Shown here: one piece after another, positions 1 through 8,155 of the stretch
Layout: every line of letters begins with the position of its first letter
Numbering within the stretch: the first letter of the stretch is position 1
Source of the DNA: RBG-16-68-12 sp036555455
Lineage (GTDB): Archaea > Thermoplasmatota > Thermoplasmata > RBG-16-68-12
Direction of reading: 5' to 3'
DNA length: 64,000 nt
Assembly (NCBI GenBank): GCA_036555455.1
Contig: DATBLI010000095.1
Span: forward strand, 96,790-160,789
The notes under the pieces: generated by a model
Told to the model about the DNA's origin: nothing
Seen by the model: only the letters and a program-made list of their open reading frames with translations
The model's database searches: none
Translations under genes and position numbers: made by a program

Positions 1-436
1 TCCTGATATGCCACGCGTCGTACAGGTCACGCTTCGTGAACGCCATCACGGGCTCCTCGGTGGCGCTCTGGTGGGCGAGGAAGACGACGTCGGCCATGTC
101 CTCCTCGAGGAGGTACCACAGGATCGTGCCGGCGACTTTGTATCCCACATGGCGACGGAACTCCCGGTCGCGGCTCGAGAGATTGAGGACCTTACGATAC
201 GCGCCAAGCTCCGTCGCATCCGGCTGGAACTCCTGGAGGAGCTCTTCGTCGCTACGGAGGATCTCGGGCGCGTTCACGTACTCGTTCCGGCAGTTCGGGC
301 ATCGGTCCGCATAGAAGAGGATCTCCCGGCCGGCGATATCGAGGGCATATTCGTCAATGCGCTCGCACACCTTCCCGCAATGGACGCACGTCACGGCCGC
401 GGCAGCAGCGGCGGGCGTGGTCTCTGCGCGCGTCAT
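1..436 (-). CDS. FrhB/FdhB-like protein with N-terminal zinc ribbon (C-terminus outside window)
   Basis: Reading down from the ATG at 436 gives about 145 residues before the window ends, so the gene is truncated by the edge. Near the N-terminus it has CVHCGKVC and CPNCRNEY, two Cys-x2-Cys pairs typical of a zinc ribbon. The last visible part (GYKVAGTILWYLLEE, then DVVFLAHQ, EEPVMAFTKRDLYDAW) resembles the N-terminal domain of the coenzyme F420 hydrogenase/dehydrogenase beta (FrhB) family, which binds flavin and passes electrons to F420 or similar partners. The FrhB assignment is inferred from this pattern only. Cys clusters further downstream cannot be checked. A zinc-ribbon protein of another family is the main alternative. 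Confidence 0.5.
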   Translation of the reverse strand, partial: MTRAETTPAAAAAAVTCVHCGKVCERIDEYALDIAGREILFYADRCPNCRNEYVNAPEILRSDEELLQEFQPDATELGAYRKVLNLSSRDREFRRHVGYKVAGTILWYLLEEDMADVVFLAHQSATEEPVMAFTKRDLYDAWHIR

Positions 437-592
437 CGAATCACACCGAAGGCCATGACGGCGTCAAGGTGTGCATCTATTGCGCGTACTCAGAATACGT
501 GAAACAAGCATCGACGGCGTGAAGAGCCCCGGACCCCGCGGCACGGATGGAATTCGAAAACGAAAAATGGTTCACCGAGCGGGCGTCCGTCT

Positions 593-697
593 CTACTTCA
601 GGGCGAACTCCGCTTGGTGGGTTTCTTCGACTTCGAAGCGGTGGAACTTCCACGACTCGAAGTCCTCCCCGGCTTCCTCTTGCTTCAGTCTCTTCAT
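593..697 (-). CDS. Possible 34-residue small protein
   Basis: A short frame from an ATG at 697 to TAG at 593 encodes a charged peptide beginning MKRLKQEEAGEDFESWKF and ending in EFALK. An upstream in-frame stop near 725 means it cannot be longer than a few codons. A CTATAG element lies 25-30 bp before the ATG, where a TATA box for a leaderless transcript would sit. It has no recognisable family and no transmembrane segment, and it could be chance. The rest of the 437-787 interval shows no other convincing gene. Confidence 0.3.
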   Translation of the reverse strand: MKRLKQEEAGEDFESWKFHRFEVEETHQAEFALK

Positions 698-721
698 TGC
701 GCAAGGAAGGCGTCGTGCAGG

Positions 722-767
722 CTATAGAGGTACTGCACAGATTCTATAGTACACGCGGAATCTATAG
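722..767. promoter_or_regulatory. Cluster of three CTATAG elements after phoU
   Basis: CTATAG occurs at 722-727, 744-749 and 762-767 (the last as the palindrome TCTATAGA), just beyond the 3' end of phoU. The same core, extended to CTATATAG, occurs twice in the pstS/regulator promoter region near 5.4 kb. They may be TATA boxes for a minus-strand transcript running toward 697 and 436, or sites for a phosphate regulator. The sequence alone does not decide. Confidence 0.35.
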
Positions 768-787
768 AGATATTCTGGAGATGAGGA

Positions 788-1492
788 TCATCCCGATTTT
801 CGCTTCGCGCGGTCCGCCGCGCGAATCCGCGGGAGGGATTCGCCCGTGACCATGTAGACCACACGGAGGCCGATGTTCACGGCATGGTCGGCGATGCGCT
901 CCAGATGCCGGCTGACGAGGATATACCGGGCGCCCGCGGCGATCTCGAGCCGACCTTCGGCCATCGACTGGACGACATCCTGGAAAACCTCGTCATGGAA
1001 CCGGTCGACGGTATCGTCGACCTCCATGATGTCCCGCACGGACTCCGCATCTCCCTTCGCGAAGGCCTCGATGGCGGTGTCGACCATGTCGATCGTGATC
1101 TCAGCCATCCGGGGGATCTTCACCAAGTCCGCCAGCCCGGGAGGGGGCCGGCCCTGGAACTGGAGGGCGACCTCCGCGATGTCTTTCGCATACCGGCCGA
1201 TGCGGTCCAGGTCCGTCGTGATCTTCAGGGAGGTTGTGATCATGCGCAGGTCGCGGGCCACGGGAGCGTGGAGGGCGATCAGCTCGACGCAGGTCCCCTC
1301 GATCTCGTCCTGGAGGGCGTAGATCTCCTGATCGAGCGTGAAGACCTCGTCCGCGGCACCTGGGTCGGACCGGGACAGGCTCTCGATCGCCTTTCGGATT
1401 GCGAGCTCGCTGAGCTGGGCCATGGTCACCATGTTCTCGTTCAATCTCTGCAGTCCTAGGCCGAGGGCCTTCCGCTTGGCCTTTTCTGGCAT
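788..1492 (-). CDS. phoU: Phosphate transport regulator PhoU
   Basis: A 234-residue protein of the normal PhoU size, made of two three-helix PhoU repeats. The paired signature motifs are LDRIGRYAKDIAEV (around residue 95) and LERIADHAVNIG (around residue 197), which carry the acidic residues that bind metal clusters in this family. PhoU acts in the cytoplasm to restrain phosphate uptake by the Pst transporter. It is the last gene of the pstSCAB-phoU operon, and its ATG shares one base with the pstB stop, so translational coupling is likely. It has no DNA-binding domain, unlike the AbrB-PhoU protein at the other end of the locus. Confidence 0.95.
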   Translation of the reverse strand: MPEKAKRKALGLGLQRLNENMVTMAQLSELAIRKAIESLSRSDPGAADEVFTLDQEIYALQDEIEGTCVELIALHAPVARDLRMITTSLKITTDLDRIGRYAKDIAEVALQFQGRPPPGLADLVKIPRMAEITIDMVDTAIEAFAKGDAESVRDIMEVDDTVDRFHDEVFQDVVQSMAEGRLEIAAGARYILVSRHLERIADHAVNIGLRVVYMVTGESLPRIRAADRAKRKSG

Positions 1493-2244
1493 CAGCCGAA
1501 CCTCCCGGTGATGTAGTTTTCTGTCAGGGACTCGTGAGGCCTCTCGAAGAGCTCGCGAGTCGTGTTGAACTCAACCAGCTTGCCGAGGTACAAGAACGCG
1601 GTCTGATCAGCCACTCGCGCCGCTTGTTGCATGTTATGGGTCACGATGACCACCGTGTAGTCCTTTTTGAGGTCGAAGATGAGGTCCTCGATCTTCGCGG
1701 TCGCAATGGGATCGAGGGCGGAGCAGGGCTCGTCCATGAGAATGACCTCCGGCTGCACGGCCAAGGCCCGAGCGATGCAGAGGCGCTGCTGCTGGCCGCC
1801 GGAGAGGCCGACCCCAGGGCCGTCCACATCGTCCTTGACCTCGTCCCAGAGGGCCGCCTGCTTGAGGCTGCGAGTCACCGTGGCGTCGAGCGTGTCCCGA
1901 TTGCGAACCCCGTTGAGGCGCAGGCCCGCGGCGACATTGTTGTAGATGGACATCGTCGGGAAAGGGTTCGCCCTCTGGAAGACCATGCCGATTCGTCGCC
2001 GGACCGACACAGCGTCCTGTTCGAACACATTTTCACCGTCCAAGAGGACTTTGCCCTCGGCGCGGGCTTTCGGGACCGTCTCGTGCATCCGGTTTAGTAC
2101 GCGGATGAGGGTGGACTTCCCGCAGCCCGAGGGGCCGATGATCGCGGTGACGGCATGTTCCTCGAAGTCGAGGGTGATGTCTTCAAGGGCTTGCTTCGAG
2201 CCGTACCATGCCGAAACGTGTTCCATACGAACCTTCACGGTCAC
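1492..2244 (-). CDS. pstB: Phosphate ABC transporter ATP-binding protein PstB
   Basis: A 250-residue ABC ATPase that powers phosphate import through PstC/PstA. Walker A GPSGCGKST is at residues 37-45, the signature LSGGQQQRLCIARAL near 147, and Walker B VILMDEPCSALDP follows with the usual switch histidine in VIVTHNM. The opening VRMEHVSAWYGSKQAL is characteristic of PstB. Its start overlaps the end of pstA by four bases, and its stop overlaps the phoU start. Confidence 0.97.
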   Translation of the reverse strand: MTVKVRMEHVSAWYGSKQALEDITLDFEEHAVTAIIGPSGCGKSTLIRVLNRMHETVPKARAEGKVLLDGENVFEQDAVSVRRRIGMVFQRANPFPTMSIYNNVAAGLRLNGVRNRDTLDATVTRSLKQAALWDEVKDDVDGPGVGLSGGQQQRLCIARALAVQPEVILMDEPCSALDPIATAKIEDLIFDLKKDYTVVIVTHNMQQAARVADQTAFLYLGKLVEFNTTRELFERPHESLTENYITGRFG

Positions 2245-3152
2245 CGGGGCACCCCCCGCACGCCGAAACGGCTCCGAAGGAGGACGCGCGCGACCACGCT
2301 GATTGAGAGCATGAGGAGGACGAGGACCAGGGCCGACCCCCAGGCGAGTTCCTGCCAGTTCGGGAAGGGACTGATTCCGTAGTAGAAAATGATTCGTGGC
2401 ATGGCCTCAATCGGCTGGTTCAGACCCTGAAAGCCGAATGGATTGCCGAAGGCGGTCATGATGAGAGGAGCCGTTTCCCCCGCGGCTCGGGCGACCGCGA
2501 GCAGGCTGCCCGTTAGGAGACCACTCCTCGCCGAACTCAGGACGATCCGCAGCGTCACGCGGTACTTCGGGATCCCCAAGGCCAAGGCGGCCTCGCGGGT
2601 CGCCGTCGGGACGAGGCGGAGCGCTTCCTCCGACGTGCGGGCGACGATGGGGACCATGATGACTGCGAGGGCCAGTACGCCCGCGATTGTGCTGAACACG
2701 AGCCGGACGTCCACCCAGCCGAGGTTCGCGGACTCAAGGAGGAGGGTGTAGACGAAGATTCCGACGACGATGGAAGGGATTTCTGTAAGGATGTCCGTGA
2801 AGAACCGCACGGTACGGCCGAGGCGGTTGTTCCCGTACTCGGAGACGTAGACACCTGTGAGGACGCCCGCCGGGAGGGAAATGAGGGCCGCGAGGGAGAT
2901 GAGGATGAGGGTTCCTTGAATTGCGTTCGCGATTCCGCCGGTGGAGCAAGTTGCCGAGGTCTCCGGGTTGCAAGGAGGCGGCTGGTTCTCCGTGAACATC
3001 GCGGGCCCGACCGCATGGAGCCCGCGGCTTGTCGCCTCGGCGAGGATGCTCACGAGGGGGATGAGGGCGATGATCACGCATCCGAGGGCGGCGGCACTGA
3101 TCGCGTGGCTCTTCCATCGGCGGCGGGTGTCGCGATCGAACCGCAGCTTCAT
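2241..3152 (-). CDS. pstA: Phosphate ABC transporter permease PstA
   Basis: A 303-residue integral membrane permease with about six hydrophobic segments. The transporter coupling (EAA-type) region includes EALRLVPTATREAALALGIPK, and ARAAGETAPLIM is the conserved phosphate-permease segment. With PstC it forms the channel for phosphate. An extracytoplasmic loop after the first membrane segment carries two cysteines (PPCNPETSATC), possibly a disulfide. It overlaps pstC and pstB by four bases each. Confidence 0.95.
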   Translation of the reverse strand: MKLRFDRDTRRRWKSHAISAAALGCVIIALIPLVSILAEATSRGLHAVGPAMFTENQPPPCNPETSATCSTGGIANAIQGTLILISLAALISLPAGVLTGVYVSEYGNNRLGRTVRFFTDILTEIPSIVVGIFVYTLLLESANLGWVDVRLVFSTIAGVLALAVIMVPIVARTSEEALRLVPTATREAALALGIPKYRVTLRIVLSSARSGLLTGSLLAVARAAGETAPLIMTAFGNPFGFQGLNQPIEAMPRIIFYYGISPFPNWQELAWGSALVLVLLMLSISVVARVLLRSRFGVRGVPR

Positions 3153-4153
3153 GCGGCCACCTCTTGGACCCGCAGGACTCGACCGACCATGAGCCGGGCA
3201 ACGACGTTGATGGAGAAGGCGAGGAGGAGAAGGACGAGGCCGAGTTCGATGAGGGCGCTGAGCTCAAGAGGACCAGCCTCCGTGAAGTTGTTGGCAATCC
3301 AGCTCGCGATTGTCTGACCTTGGTCGAGAAGGGATGTCGTCATGATGTTGCGGTTCCCGATCGTCATCGTGACTGCCATCGTTTCACCAACCGCCCGACC
3401 GAGACCGAGGATGACGGCACCGAAAATCCCGGAACGGGCGTAGGACAGCACACCAATCCGAGTCGCTTCCCAACGCGTCGCCCCCAGGCTGAGTGCGGCC
3501 TCCCGCTGACTCTGGGGGACGGCAAGGAGGGCTTCTCGGGAGACGGCAGAAATCGTGGGGATGACCATGATCGCCAGGATGACCCCTGCGGTGAACTTGT
3601 CAATCCCGATGGCCGTTCCCTGGAAGAGGGGGAGGAAGCCGAGGATCGCTTGGACGATGGGTTCCACGTTGTCGCGCATCACAGGCACAAGGACGAAGAT
3701 TCCCCAAAGGCCGTAGACGACGGACGGGACGGCGGCGAGGAGTTCGACGAGGAAGGTCAGGGGTACCCGTAGCCAGTTCGGCGCGAGTTCGGAGAGGAAG
3801 ATCGCGATGCCCAAGCTTACCGGCACGCCGAAGAGCAGGGCCAACGCGGACGTGACGAGGGTCCCATAGACGAACGGAAGCGCCCCATACTCCTCCGGCG
3901 GCCGTGGATCCCACTGGGTTCCTCCCAAGAACCCAGGCCCGAATGCCCGAAGAGAATCATACGAGCCAAGGGCCAAGATGACTCCGATGAGGGCGATGAG
4001 AGCCAGCAGTCCGACGGCGACAATTGAGGCCAAAGATTGGAAAAGGGAGTCGCCCAAGGTCGTGCCGGAAGTTCGGCGACCAAGGGCTCTCCATGGCATT
4101 CGGACCATGCGGCTCGAATCGCTCCCGTCCTCATGTATGCTGGGCCTGCCCAT
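3149..4153 (-). CDS. pstC: Phosphate ABC transporter permease PstC
   Basis: A 334-residue permease with about six membrane segments. Family motifs include AVPSVVYGLWGIF, the coupling loop around LLAVPQSQREAALSLGATRWE, and LGRAVGETMAVTM, the PstC counterpart of the PstA motif. The first ~35 residues are a polar cytoplasmic extension. The ATG at 4153 lies 23 bases inside the end of pstS, so an internal start such as the second methionine (VRMPWRALG) is possible. It partners PstA in the membrane. Confidence 0.93.
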   Translation of the reverse strand: MGRPSIHEDGSDSSRMVRMPWRALGRRTSGTTLGDSLFQSLASIVAVGLLALIALIGVILALGSYDSLRAFGPGFLGGTQWDPRPPEEYGALPFVYGTLVTSALALLFGVPVSLGIAIFLSELAPNWLRVPLTFLVELLAAVPSVVYGLWGIFVLVPVMRDNVEPIVQAILGFLPLFQGTAIGIDKFTAGVILAIMVIPTISAVSREALLAVPQSQREAALSLGATRWEATRIGVLSYARSGIFGAVILGLGRAVGETMAVTMTIGNRNIMTTSLLDQGQTIASWIANNFTEAGPLELSALIELGLVLLLLAFSINVVARLMVGRVLRVQEVAA

Positions 4154-5294
4154 TGAGGGTAACGAGGCCGATTGTCTGTTCGTTCAGGGCAACCACTTCG
4201 GCCGGAAGCGGCACATACACGAGGGCCGCGGAGTAATCCTGTCCATCATGGATCACCCACCACAGGAAGTCCACAAGGGCCTTCGCCTTCGTCTGGGTCA
4301 TCGAGCTTCCCAACACATTCAGCTCGCGGTACACCAGCAAGTAGGTGAAGCTCGCGATCGGGTAGCTGTCAGCGCCCGGCGGGTTCACGATCGACACGTT
4401 CCCCCAGTCTTCTTCCCCATGAGGCAGGGTTGGGGCCGCAGCGGCCGCGGCAGCAGCCGTGGAATCCAGCGTGGGCAGAACGAAGTTGCCCGCCTGGTTC
4501 TTCACCCTCGCGAAGGACATCTTCTGGATGGACGCATACGCGAGTTCGACGTAGCCGGCGGCATTCGCGTTGCCCGCGACGACGCCCGCGACCCCTTCAT
4601 TTCCCTTCGCTCCGAGCCCGACGGGCCAGTTCACGGACTTGCCCTTCCCGGGACCATCGTGCCACGCCGTGCTTACCTTCGACAGGTAGTCCGTCCAGAC
4701 GAAGGTCGTCCCGCTCCCATCGGACCGGTGGACGACGAAGATGTCCGCATCTGGCAGGTTCGTGGTTGGGTTGAGGTCAACGATTGCGGGATCGTTCCAC
4801 TTCGTAATCGTTCCGAGGAAGATGTCTGCGATCACCGGACCGGTAAGGTTCAGACCCGTGGGCACGCCCGCCAGGTTATAGACGAAGGTCACGGCTCCAA
4901 TCGTCTCGGGGATATGGAGGAGATTCGGCGCGGCCGCGCGTTCCGCAGGGGTCAGAGGTGCATCAGTAGCTCCGAAGTCCACCGTCTTCGCCGTGATTTG
5001 CTGAATCCCGCCACCGCTTCCGATGCTCTGGTAGTTCACCTGCACGTTCGTCGCGTCATGATACGCGCTCGACCACTGAGCGATCAGTGGATATGGGAAT
5101 GTCGCGCCTGCGCCCACCAACGTGATGCTCGTTCCCTGATTCTGGCTCGAGGCAGTGAACCAACCGCTCATGGCGCCATAGGCAAGGATAGCGCCTACGA
5201 GGACCACCACCGCGACCACGATCCATAAGCTGCGTGACCGCGATCGCCGCGGAAGAGGTTCCCGCCGTTCAATCTTTTCTTCGGATGTCGCCAT
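4131..5294 (-). CDS. pstS: Phosphate-binding protein PstS
   Basis: A 387-residue extracytoplasmic phosphate receptor. A basic N-terminus (RRSRSRS) precedes one hydrophobic helix at about residues 24-44. No lipobox cysteine is visible, so it is probably anchored by this uncleaved helix. Phosphate-binding motifs are GAGATFPYPL, YQSIGSGGGIQQI, FGATDAPLT and RSDGSGTTFVWTDYL. A low-complexity alanine run (around residue 280) interrupts the protein. It is the first gene of the pst operon, transcribed from the CTATATAG-containing region at 5421, with a leader of about 100 nt. Confidence 0.95.
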   Translation of the reverse strand: MATSEEKIERREPLPRRSRSRSLWIVVAVVVLVGAILAYGAMSGWFTASSQNQGTSITLVGAGATFPYPLIAQWSSAYHDATNVQVNYQSIGSGGGIQQITAKTVDFGATDAPLTPAERAAAPNLLHIPETIGAVTFVYNLAGVPTGLNLTGPVIADIFLGTITKWNDPAIVDLNPTTNLPDADIFVVHRSDGSGTTFVWTDYLSKVSTAWHDGPGKGKSVNWPVGLGAKGNEGVAGVVAGNANAAGYVELAYASIQKMSFARVKNQAGNFVLPTLDSTAAAAAAAAPTLPHGEEDWGNVSIVNPPGADSYPIASFTYLLVYRELNVLGSSMTQTKAKALVDFLWWVIHDGQDYSAALVYVPLPAEVVALNEQTIGLVTLNGQAQHT

Positions 5295-5420
5295 AGTCTC
5301 ACAGATTCCTTCGTGCCTGTACGACTCCCTCGTACGTCATTCCGGCCGGACGGACGCAGCCCGGGCTCTATGTCGCTTCCCCCCATAGGCTCCGCTGAGT
5401 TCCGTTGTCACACGACGGTC

Positions 5421-5458
5421 TATATAGATTATCGGGAGAACGCTCATAGCTATATAGG
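5421..5458. promoter_or_regulatory. Divergent pst promoter region with two CTATATAG octamers
   Basis: Two identical palindromic octamers CTATATAG lie at 5421-5428 and 5451-5458, exactly 30 bp apart (about three helical turns). The second is 27-34 bp before the regulator ATG at 5485 and is well placed as its TATA box. The first is oriented to serve pstS. Because the octamer is palindromic, a dimeric regulator could also bind it and block both promoters. Confidence 0.55.
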
Positions 5459-5484
5459 CCATTGAAGTCCTCGAAGGTCCTCGT

Positions 5485-6492
5485 ATGGAAGGAAGGAAGC
5501 TGCAGCTCACCGGGGGATCGACCTACGTCGTCTCCCTCCCGAAGCGCTGGGTCCTCGCCGCAGGCCTGAAGGCGGGGGACACCGTCTTCCTCGACACCGA
5601 ACGGGACGGGGCCGTGACCGTCCGCCCGCGCCCTGCCGAGAAGCCGCCCGTCTTGAGGAAGGTCTTCGAGGAGAAGGCGGAAGAGCAGAGGGATCACCTC
5701 CTTCGTAAGCTGATTGGCGCGTACATCACGGGCTACGGCCTCATCGAGATCCGCTTCCCCCCGGAGAAGGGTCCGTTCGTTCGGCACGTGGCTCGGGACT
5801 TCTGCCGCATGGTCATCGGGCCAGAAATCATGGAGGAAACCCGGAACGCCTTGGTCCTGCAGGATCTTTCGGACCCGTCCGAGCTCAGCGCGGAGAAGGG
5901 TCTTCGACGGATGTACCTCACCGTCCGGGCCATGCTCGAGGATGCCGTGGCCGCCTTGAGGACCCAAGACGACGCCCTCGCCAAGGACGTCTCCCAACGG
6001 GACCAAGACGTCGACCGTCTGTATTGGCTGGTCGCGAAGCAATACCACCTCTCCCACGCAGGCCCTCCGTCGGAACTCGAAGAGAAGGGCAAGGTGGGAA
6101 TCCACAACCTACGCCTCGTAGCGAAGCTCCTCGAACGGATCGGGGACCATGCAGAACGGATCGCCCGCAGCCTTCCGGTGCTTGCGGTCAAGGGGCTCGA
6201 CCCGAGGATCCTGAAAGAGATCGAGGCTGCACGGGACTCGGCCATCTCGATCCTGGACAAGTCCTTCAACGCATTGTTCGCCGAGGACATCGACGGGGCG
6301 AATGCCGCCTTGGACGCCCTGGGGAGCCACGAGAAGAAGATCGAGGGCCTCTCTCACCACGTCGCCACGAAGAAAGGAGAGGAACTCTTGGCCTTGGCCG
6401 CGGTCATCGACAGCCTCGATCGGGCCGCGAGCTACGCGGTGGACATCGCCGAGGTGGCCATCAACCACGCCGTCGCCCGCGGCTCTACCTGA
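5485..6492 (+). CDS. AbrB-PhoU phosphate uptake regulator
   Basis: A 335-residue fusion of an N-terminal AbrB/SpoVT swapped-hairpin DNA-binding domain (residues 1-50, with GGSTYVVSLPKRW and GLKAGDTVFL) to a PhoU module (from about 110 to the end, with LLERIGDHAERIARS and SLDRAASYAVDIAEVA). This architecture is known from archaeal phosphate regulators. It is divergent from pstS with a leaderless-type promoter, so it probably controls the pst operon and itself through the shared promoter region. Target sites are inferred, not shown. Confidence 0.85.
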   Translation: MEGRKLQLTGGSTYVVSLPKRWVLAAGLKAGDTVFLDTERDGAVTVRPRPAEKPPVLRKVFEEKAEEQRDHLLRKLIGAYITGYGLIEIRFPPEKGPFVRHVARDFCRMVIGPEIMEETRNALVLQDLSDPSELSAEKGLRRMYLTVRAMLEDAVAALRTQDDALAKDVSQRDQDVDRLYWLVAKQYHLSHAGPPSELEEKGKVGIHNLRLVAKLLERIGDHAERIARSLPVLAVKGLDPRILKEIEAARDSAISILDKSFNALFAEDIDGANAALDALGSHEKKIEGLSHHVATKKGEELLALAAVIDSLDRAASYAVDIAEVAINHAVARGST

Positions 6493-6585
6493 CGATCGGC
6501 CGTACAGCACTCAGAAGGGCGGACGCTCCGGGGACCGGAGTCAATCTTTCCGTCCCCGGAGCTTCCTCGATGAGACCTATGGAGG

Positions 6586-6625
6586 ACCCTACTTATCCGC
6601 TTCGCCGAAGTATCCTCCGTAGGGT
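6586..6625. repeat. Nested inverted repeat (stem-loop)
   Basis: ACCCTAC at 6586-6592 is matched by GTAGGGT at 6619-6625, and between them CTTCGCCGAAG (6600-6610) is itself palindromic. It lies between the AbrB-PhoU gene and the next plus-strand gene, so it may be a transcription end or an operator. A TATA-like GAATATAC follows at 6634. Confidence 0.4.
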
Positions 6626-6711
6626 ACGAGGGGGAATATACCACCCCGGGGCGCAGTGCAGCAAACCGGGTCACCCGAGGACCTCATAGACCTACGGAGT
6701 TCCCGTGGGCA

Positions 6712-7101
6712 ATGGATAAGGCCGCTCGACGACGTCGCGCGCCTGCGATGACGCTCGAAACCCCTCAAGTCGGAACCCCGATCCCCACGGAAGTGGCACG
6801 GCACTTCCTGCAGTCCCTTCACGATGGACGGCTCGTGGACGCGTTGGACACTTTCACTCCGGACGCATCCGTCTCCTACGAACCCGGCCCACCCCAGCGG
6901 GGATTCCGGCGAATCGCGGGATCCCTCCTGACCTACCGGAGCCCGGGCCGAATCGAGATTGCGGAGATTTCGGCGGTGGGAGAGCGCGTGAACGCCCTCG
7001 TGCGGTTGATGGGGCAACGGCAGAGGAGCTTCCGTCCATACCGTGTGCACCTTGAGGTGCAGGGCGGGCGGATTCGGTCCGCTGCCTTCCGGCACGCTTG
7101 A
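6712..7101 (+). CDS. Small protein, possibly NTF2/SnoaL-like
   Basis: A 129-residue protein. VARHFLQSLHDGRLVDALDTFTPDASVSYEPG near the N-terminus and RVHLEVQGGRIRSAAF at the end fit the helix-then-curved-sheet pattern of NTF2-like (SnoaL) folds, which bind small ligands or act as simple enzymes. The fold call is inferred. The first 12 residues are very basic, so the second ATG at 6748 is an equally likely start. It has its own upstream TATA-like element and no operon partner. Confidence 0.5.
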   Translation: MDKAARRRRAPAMTLETPQVGTPIPTEVARHFLQSLHDGRLVDALDTFTPDASVSYEPGPPQRGFRRIAGSLLTYRSPGRIEIAEISAVGERVNALVRLMGQRQRSFRPYRVHLEVQGGRIRSAAFRHA

Positions 7102-7140
7102 ACCCGTGGTCTCTCACCGACGGAACGCCTTGGGGCGGGC

Positions 7141-7296
7141 ATGGGGAAGGCGTCAGGAATCCGAGTCCGGCCGAAAGAAACGATTCATCTGAAGGGAATC
7201 GAGGTCACGAACCGCACAGGGAACTCGATCCTGGTCCGGACGACCCGGAGCGGGGTCGCGATTACCGACTGCTGTCTCGAGGAACAGAGGAAGTAA
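7141..7296 (+). CDS. Possible 51-residue small protein
   Basis: An ATG at 7141 opens a frame ending at TAA 7296 that encodes a basic peptide with a beta-rich middle (ETIHLKGIEVTNRTGNSILV) and a Cys-Cys pair near the end. Codon third positions are G/C-rich like those of neighbouring genes, which supports real coding. Its end overlaps the end of the convergent amidotransferase gene by 35 bases. No family was recognised. Confidence 0.4.
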   Translation: MGKASGIRVRPKETIHLKGIEVTNRTGNSILVRTTRSGVAITDCCLEEQRK

Positions 7297-7915
7297 CTGA
7301 GGGACGGGCGAGACCTCGACGGCCGCGGGGCCGGGCCCTTGCTTCTTGGAGGAAGTTCCTGAGTAATGCAGGTCCGTCCGGCGTAAGAATGGACTCCGGG
7401 TGGAATTGGACTCCCTCGATCGGGAAGTGACGATGCCGCACGGCCATGATCTCCCCGTCCTTCGAGGTCGCGCTCACCTCCAGCTCCGGCGGAATCGAGT
7501 CCCGCTCGATCGCGAGGCTATGATACCGCCCCACAAGGAGGGGATTGGGCAGTCCCTCGAAGATCGTTCGCCCATCGTGTCGGACGAGGCTCGCCTTCCC
7601 ATGGAGGAGGGACGCGGCGTGGCCCACCCGCGCCCCGAAAGCCGCGCCGACGCCTTGGTGGCCGAGGCACACGCCCAACGTCGGGGTGTGCGGGCTCAAC
7701 TCCCGGAGGACGTCGGCGCACACGCCGAAGTCGCGGGCCTTCGCAGGATGACCCGGACCCGGCGAGAGGACGATTGCGTCGGGCGCGAGCCGCACGAAAT
7801 CCTCCACGGCGATCGCGTCGTTCCGCACGACGATCGGGTTGGCTCCCAACTCCCCAAGGCGCTGGTACAGGTTGTAGACGAAGGAGTCGTAGTTGTCGAC
7901 GATGAGAACCTTCAC
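7262..7915 (-). CDS. trpG: Glutamine amidotransferase, TrpG/PabA type
   Basis: A class I glutamine amidotransferase, the ammonia-supplying subunit of anthranilate or aminodeoxychorismate synthase. It begins VKVLIVDNYDSFVYNLYQ from a GTG at 7915. The oxyanion region is LSPGPGHP, the nucleophile is the cysteine in LGVCLGHQ, and the His/Glu of the triad are in GVQFHPES. Upstream in-frame sequence is low-complexity and was excluded from the call. No TrpE or PabB partner lies in the window, so tryptophan or folate use cannot be decided, but it sits beside the genes that make chorismate. About 20 C-terminal residues beyond LLRNFL are basic and not family-typical. Confidence 0.88.
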   Translation of the reverse strand: MKVLIVDNYDSFVYNLYQRLGELGANPIVVRNDAIAVEDFVRLAPDAIVLSPGPGHPAKARDFGVCADVLRELSPHTPTLGVCLGHQGVGAAFGARVGHAASLLHGKASLVRHDGRTIFEGLPNPLLVGRYHSLAIERDSIPPELEVSATSKDGEIMAVRHRHFPIEGVQFHPESILTPDGPALLRNFLQEARARPRGRRGLARPSVTSSVPRDSSR

Positions 7916-8155
7916 GGGGTCGCGTCCCGGGACGGGGCGACCCCTAGGCCTCGGGGGGCGCCGACCCCCATCGTGATCTGCAATGTCCATCATCGTCCGC
8001 CTTGCGGGTTCCGCCGGGGCGCGGCGGAGCGTGCTAGCATGCCGCCGCATTCTATAAAGGATAGCGAGCAAGGAGCTATCCGCCCTCGTCTGGGAGGAAC
8101 AGCACATATTGTACGCACCGAGGAGTTTTCCCTGCCGCGCACCCTGTTGGCGTCA

